64,000 nucleotides of DNA, from the NCBI RefSeq assembly GCF_051859565.1, contig NZ_JBHYFK010000004.1, forward strand, positions 279,106 to 343,105, read 5' to 3'. The DNA is from Glycocaulis sp051859565 (GTDB lineage: Bacteria; Pseudomonadota; Alphaproteobacteria; Caulobacterales; Maricaulaceae). A program made the translations under genes and the position numbers. Each line of letters opens with the position of its first letter. Positions within the stretch are counted from its first letter, which is position 1. Shown piece after piece: positions 60,220 to 64,000 of the stretch. The notes beneath the pieces are model-generated. The model did not search any database. It worked only from the letters and a program-made list of their open reading frames with translations, and was not told the origin of the DNA.

Positions 60220-61199
60220 TGCCGAACTTCTATAAATTTGGAGATTCCGACCGTCTAACCGACGTTTTTGCACCGGATCTATTGAATGATTTAAAGGAAT
60301 TGAATCTGTACGACCTATTTAAATTATCTCCCAATGACGTTATTATATCCTCTTTGCCTTGGTCACCATTTTTAGATTTGATTCAGGCATTTAATGCCAA
60401 TCTAAGGCCATATATTATTAGAACAGCAGATGGTCTTATTACTCCAATAAACTCCAGAAAGCCAATCAACTATCACGATGGCGGTCTCTACGCTCGAAAC
60501 AATGGTGATTTATTTATTATTAAACAAAATTTAGTCGATATTCAACATATTCAAGTAGAGCCATACCCTGCAATATCAGTAAGAACTATTGATCTTGAAT
60601 CAATAGTTCTTAATATTCAAACTTTTAGCTCAATAACATTGATGTTCGGAAACGACCCATATCTTGGCGTTTCTGAGTCATTGATATTAAATGAAGCAAA
60701 TAAATTGGTATCCAGATGTCGCGACTTTGGTATAACAAATATATCTGCAGCATGCCCGAACAAAAAATTCCGGGATCAACTTAGTAGAACATTTCCCGAT
60801 ATAGTAATAAAATCATATAGTTCCCAAATACCGCTAAATAAAGATAACTCATTGATATTTTCTTCACCGTCCACGGTGGCAATTGATTATTTAATTGGGG
60901 GATTTAAGGTATTAGGATTTTCATGCTATAACGATGCTGTTTATGATAGTTATTTTTGCAATTCATCTCAATTTCTGGAATCTCGCCCATGTGATTCAAT
61001 AAACCTCACCCAAGTGAATAATCTTTATTATAGACCATTATGTTCAGCAGAGATTCGTTTGATCCTTAACGAGAATCCGAAGCGTCCTATCTACTGGAAA
61101 ACTATTTTTAGGAGCCCATTTTCAGCTGCAATTCGAGATTGCTTGTTGATTTTTCGTGCTAATAGACTGAAAAATTGGATTAAAAGGCTAACCTCATGA
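60219..61199 (+). CDS. Unknown, possibly Kdo/sialic-acid-type glycosyltransferase
   Basis: A 326-residue soluble protein in a stretch that is clearly more AT-rich than its neighbours. Alternating strands and helices suggest a GT-B fold; the segment IFSSPSTVAIDYLIGGFKVLGFSCYND resembles the donor-side loop of polysialyl- or capsule-type transferases. No DxD is obvious. TAATG overlap with kdsA and ATGA overlap with the next gene put it in one operon that makes a Kdo-linked polymer. Placement supports a transferase using CMP-Kdo or a similar donor; this is inference. Confidence 0.55.
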   Translation: MPNFYKFGDSDRLTDVFAPDLLNDLKELNLYDLFKLSPNDVIISSLPWSPFLDLIQAFNANLRPYIIRTADGLITPINSRKPINYHDGGLYARNNGDLFIIKQNLVDIQHIQVEPYPAISVRTIDLESIVLNIQTFSSITLMFGNDPYLGVSESLILNEANKLVSRCRDFGITNISAACPNKKFRDQLSRTFPDIVIKSYSSQIPLNKDNSLIFSSPSTVAIDYLIGGFKVLGFSCYNDAVYDSYFCNSSQFLESRPCDSINLTQVNNLYYRPLCSAEIRLILNENPKRPIYWKTIFRSPFSAAIRDCLLIFRANRLKNWIKRLTS

Positions 61200-61765
61200 G
61201 CTCTATCGCACACCTCGGCGAACTAGTTTCTCGCTCCCCGCAATCAACAAGGCAACATAGCAGAAAAATAAAAAGCGTTGATGTTCTCGCCATCCTCTGG
61301 GCATGCATTACCGTTTTGATGGCTACGAGCACCGAATACCGATTTGTAGCCATACTTATATTTTGCGTTGTCTGCATAATTTCATTTTTACAATTTAAGA
61401 ATATGCGCTCTCGTGCTTATGTAAACGCTTTCTATGCACTATTTGCATTGAAATTAATTTTTTTATTTTCATCTATTATAAAGTTGATTATTTATAATTT
61501 GGAAATATCAGCGGTAATATATTTCTTTCTAGCGCCCATAGTGATTGCTTCGCTTGCTATAACTTTGTCAAAAGATACGTATTTAGTTTTTTTACAGCGA
61601 TATTGCCATGCCATTCTGTGCCTTGCTATAATTATAGCCATATTGCATTTTATTGGTGTTCGTTTTTTAGTTTCAGACAATTACATTGCAGCGCTATTTG
61701 CGATAGCAATGATCTATCACGCTATAAAACGCAATATTCAGTTCACAGGCATTTTACTATCTTAA
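61196..61765 (+). pseudogene. Wzy-like polymerase, N-terminal half (frameshifted)
   Basis: The 5' half of a polysaccharide polymerase: 189 residues with about five membrane helices (VLAILWACITVLMAT; FVAILIFCVVCIISFL; AFYALFALKLIFLFSSIIKLII; VIYFFLAPIVIASLAITL; AILCLAIIIAILHFI), ending at a TAA at 61763-61765. Reading the next frame just before that point gives AFYYLNARLAMIMPTVLF, which continues the protein, so a one-base shift near the T-run at 61752-61755 splits the gene. ATG overlaps the upstream stop (ATGA). AT-rich like its neighbour. Whether this is a real mutation, phase variation or a read error is open. Confidence 0.65.
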
Positions 61766-62315
61766 TGCGCGCCTTGCCATGATTATGCCAACTGTCCTTT
61801 TTCTGACGACCATCAACCGATGGCCCTCTATTCTAAAATTTTTATCTCCAATACTAATTATTGGTGTGGCGGCAGCGTCGCTCTACGCCGCCTTTAATGA
61901 CTACAATCATACCCTGAACAATATCCTGAGCAATAGGCCAATTATATGGAATACGTACGGAGATATGATTGAACGACGGCCGTTGTTCGGCCACGCTGGC
62001 ATCGACCGCTCAATTGGCGCGAGTGTTGCTGAAGAGGTAACAGTAATTGTGCGTCGTGGCATGAATGTAGGATACGGGACTCAAAACCTATTCATTCGAT
62101 ACGCATATGAAGATGGGCTTTGGGCTCCATTCGCGATTGCCTTCATCCTCGCACTTTTGGCTTGGCGAAATCCGGTGTACCGGCCCTCAATAATCGCGTT
62201 CTTACCCGTCTGCGCATCAGAAAGCCTCAAAATCGGCATGCTTTCCATTTGGGGGGTGCCCTTGCTAATTATCATACTGCTGGCTAGCAAAGCGCGGGCA
62301 TCAACACGAGCCTGA
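61766..62315 (+). pseudogene. Wzy-like polymerase, C-terminal half (frameshifted)
   Basis: The continuation in the next frame, about 180 residues from the shift point; an ATG at 61779 could start it alone. It has the family-typical loop RPIIWNTYGDMIERRPLFGHAGIDRS (an arginine-rich periplasmic motif PLFGHAG) and NLFIRYAYEDGLWAPFAIAF, plus further helices (SLKIGMLSIWGVPLLIIIL). Together with the first half it would make a polymerase of about 370 residues, small but plausible. Positioned after the transferase and before the convergent flippase, as in Wzy-dependent clusters. Confidence 0.65.
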
Positions 62316-62364
62316 GCGTCCAGGTTATGTGCAGCTATTGTTAGGTCACGGTGCATGCGTGCCT

Positions 62365-63732
62365 TTATCGCAGTGTTGGCAGCAATCGGGCAAAGATGGT
62401 TGGGTCAATTCCCAAGCGGGCTCGGCTCCAAATCCAAACTATCGTATTCCACATTATGACCGCGAGGGCTGCGGCAGCCCCCGCACCCATCAAACCGAAA
62501 GCCAATGCACCGATCGCAATAAGCCCCAATCCGGCTGATTGGGTTAGCATAAGTATGATGACGAACTGGCGTTCTCGTTCCGTCATTAACATCAAGATCG
62601 CTGTGGGGCCGCAAGCTGCGTTGACCAGCGCTCCGGCGCAAAAGATCAGCAAGAGCGGTTTGTGAGCAGCGTAACTAGGATCGAACAAGCTCAGTAGTTG
62701 CCCTCCAAAAAATGCCAACACCACAATCCCACAAAGGGTGGGCAGTGACGCTCCAAGAGACATAAGGATGCAAATACGCTGCACTTCAGCCCGATTGCCC
62801 GCAGCCCAAGCCTTCGCAATTACTGAGGCGCCGATCATATCAGCGGCGAGCAACGGAAGGCCCAGCAAGCCAGATGTGCGATGTGCCGCGAAAAATACGC
62901 CTGCATCGAGGGGGCTTAAGAGCACACCGACAATCACCACGCTCAGCTGGGGCAGAAGTGTACCCGCCAGCGCCGCCGCCCAGAGCCACCGCGCCTCTAT
63001 GAAGCGGGCCATCGGAGCGGCGCGTACCGCGAGTGCGCCCTGAAATCCACCTGCCGGAGCACGGCGAAGCCCGAACACGAACTGGGTGGCCACCAGCGCC
63101 AACAGAATGCCGGCCGTCCAGCCAAAGGCGTCAAGGGCTGTGACACTGAGCCCTGTTGCCGCGGCGAGGCCAATAGCCGCTAGCACGCCGATGCGCCACA
63201 GTATATCGCGAGGCCACAGGGCGAGGTTGACCGAACCCCAGCCGCGTAAGACATGGCTTTGGTACTCGGCCAATGCAAACGGCATGGCCAGGAAGCATGC
63301 GATCAATGGCGCGTAGAAAGGTTGCCCTATCACGTCGGCTGCTAGCCCGGCTGCCAGCAGGATAGCCACGAGCACTGCCGTGATAGCCAGTACCCCCAAA
63401 TATCCATCGCGCACGAGGGCGACAGCATCGCTCGGGACGTCGGCGTGTTCAATTGCGGGCAAGCGCCTCAGCACCAAGGTGTGAAGCCCACCTACGCAAA
63501 CAAAACCCAGAAACGTGCCCAGCGCGAACAGCATCGCGTAGCGCCCGTATTCAACCGGCCCCAGCCAACGCGCTAGGAAGACAAACATCCCAAACGATAA
63601 GCCCGCTGTCGTAACCTTGATAAAAAGGGCTGGGAGACCTTTGCTGGCCAGCTTTCGTAACAGAACGTCGCCGGTGATCTTGTTAACTAGCGACTTTGAT
63701 CGCACAGGCTCACCCTCTGGAAAAAAGCTCAC
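62365..63732 (-). CDS. Oligosaccharide flippase (Wzx family)
   Basis: A 455-residue membrane transporter with about 12-14 helices. The N-terminal GLPALFIKVTTAGLSFGMFVFLARWLGPVEYGRYAMLF (with EYGRYA) is the classic Wzx/PST start, as in HfsF. It would flip the lipid-linked units of this second polysaccharide. Start ATG 63732. It is convergent with the frameshifted polymerase gene (49-base gap) and in the same direction as galU downstream in the window. It is a distinct protein from HfsF. Confidence 0.88.
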   Translation of the reverse strand: MSFFPEGEPVRSKSLVNKITGDVLLRKLASKGLPALFIKVTTAGLSFGMFVFLARWLGPVEYGRYAMLFALGTFLGFVCVGGLHTLVLRRLPAIEHADVPSDAVALVRDGYLGVLAITAVLVAILLAAGLAADVIGQPFYAPLIACFLAMPFALAEYQSHVLRGWGSVNLALWPRDILWRIGVLAAIGLAAATGLSVTALDAFGWTAGILLALVATQFVFGLRRAPAGGFQGALAVRAAPMARFIEARWLWAAALAGTLLPQLSVVIVGVLLSPLDAGVFFAAHRTSGLLGLPLLAADMIGASVIAKAWAAGNRAEVQRICILMSLGASLPTLCGIVVLAFFGGQLLSLFDPSYAAHKPLLLIFCAGALVNAACGPTAILMLMTERERQFVIILMLTQSAGLGLIAIGALAFGLMGAGAAAALAVIMWNTIVWIWSRARLGIDPTIFARLLPTLR

Positions 63733-63866
63733 CCCCGCCCCACCCGCAAAAAAAATCGCCGCTGCTCAGCTTGGCAAGCTAATATACGGGCGTCGACGCG
63801 TCGAGCGCTCGTAGCCAAATGCTGAAACAATGATTTAGTTGCGCCACAGTTGCGGCAGCCCGCCCC

Positions 63867-64000
63867 CTACCCTTTCAGCAGCGCTTCCAGGATGCGGCGC
63901 ACTTCCGCGCCATGTTCGGGATCGCCAAGGCCGAAAGCGGCGGCGGCGCGCAGATATCCGGTCTTGGAGCCGGTATCGAAGGTCTCGCCGGTAAACGGCA
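63867..64000 (-). CDS. galU: UTP-glucose-1-phosphate uridylyltransferase, C-terminal end (partial)
   Basis: About 43 residues up to the TAG at 63867-63869, running off the right edge. The visible end reads FTGETFDTGSKTGYLRAAAA, then EHGAEVRRILEALLKG. The G-x-x-FDxGSKxGYL segment is the GalU signature near the C-terminus. It makes UDP-glucose, the GalE substrate, so it fits the neighbouring EPS cluster. Only the C-terminal part is present; the start is outside the window. Confidence 0.85.
   Translation of the reverse strand, partial: PFTGETFDTGSKTGYLRAAAAFGLGDPEHGAEVRRILEALLKG

Noticed and set aside
1..64000. CRISPR arrays, rRNA genes, intact insertion sequences
   Set aside because: No regularly spaced repeats, rRNA signature sequences or transposase genes were seen anywhere in the window.

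Overview
The window comes from a GC-rich alphaproteobacterium. A nearly complete holdfast polysaccharide (hfs) locus, a BBP2-like outer-membrane barrel, a spinster-type MFS/TonB-receptor pair and the overall gene style point to a prosthecate member of the Maricaulales/Hyphomonadales (Oceanicaulis, Glycocaulis, Maricaulis or Hirschia type). This placement is inferred from gene content; no marker gene for taxonomy is present.

Region 1 (1-1,664): the 3' end of an acyl-CoA carboxylase carboxyltransferase gene, a hairpin-rich intergenic repeat cluster and a small secreted protein. Region 2 (1,701-12,431) is the best-defined pathway. It encodes an exported GH5-like glycosidase coupled to HfsK, then flippase HfsF, glycosyltransferase HfsG, deacetylase HfsH and a second glycosyltransferase (HfsL-like) as an ATGA-overlapping chain. 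Convergent to these are polymerase HfsC, degenerate ATPase HfsB and co-polymerase HfsA, with secretin-like HfsD divergent. No HfsE-type initiating transferase is here; one lies at 57,448.

Region 3 (12,446-27,813) is mostly ordinary chromosome: a Sel1 protein, a membrane protein, a glutathione transferase, a 2-oxoglutarate dioxygenase, a DJ-1/PfpI-like protein lacking the catalytic Cys, a transport/catabolic group (MFS, TonB receptor, TetR, two alpha/beta hydrolases), the Fe-S carrier ApbC, and a peptidoglycan-binding Sel1 protein followed by a lipoprotein.

Region 4 (27,940 to roughly 43,000) looks like a genomic island. tRNA-Ser(GCT) is followed directly by a tyrosine recombinase, then a small convergent operon and hairpin-rich, gene-poor DNA. 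That DNA holds a gene killed by an amber codon at position 3. Large unrecognised proteins follow, then a set of exported nuclease-type genes and a tightly packed four-gene operon (two XRE-like proteins, a TIR-like/TPR membrane protein and an unknown). The right boundary was not found.

Region 5 (43,137-48,109) is the most interesting accessory locus: a double-glycine-leader peptide gene overlapping a CPBP/Abi-like membrane protein (candidate immunity factor), a HlyD-type adaptor and a divergent C39-peptidase ABC exporter. Together these form a self-contained microcin-like export system. Next to it is an Xre/MbcA-type antitoxin without a recognisable RES toxin.

Region 6 (48,263-64,000) is a second, Wzy-dependent exopolysaccharide/capsule cluster: tyrosine autokinase, outer-membrane barrel, ligase/polymerase, Wza-type export protein, GalE, initiating sugar transferase, GT4, a metal-type KdsA, an AT-rich transferase-like gene, a frameshifted Wzy-like gene, a Wzx flippase and the 3' end of galU. 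The AT-rich stretch 60,219-62,315 looks horizontally acquired.
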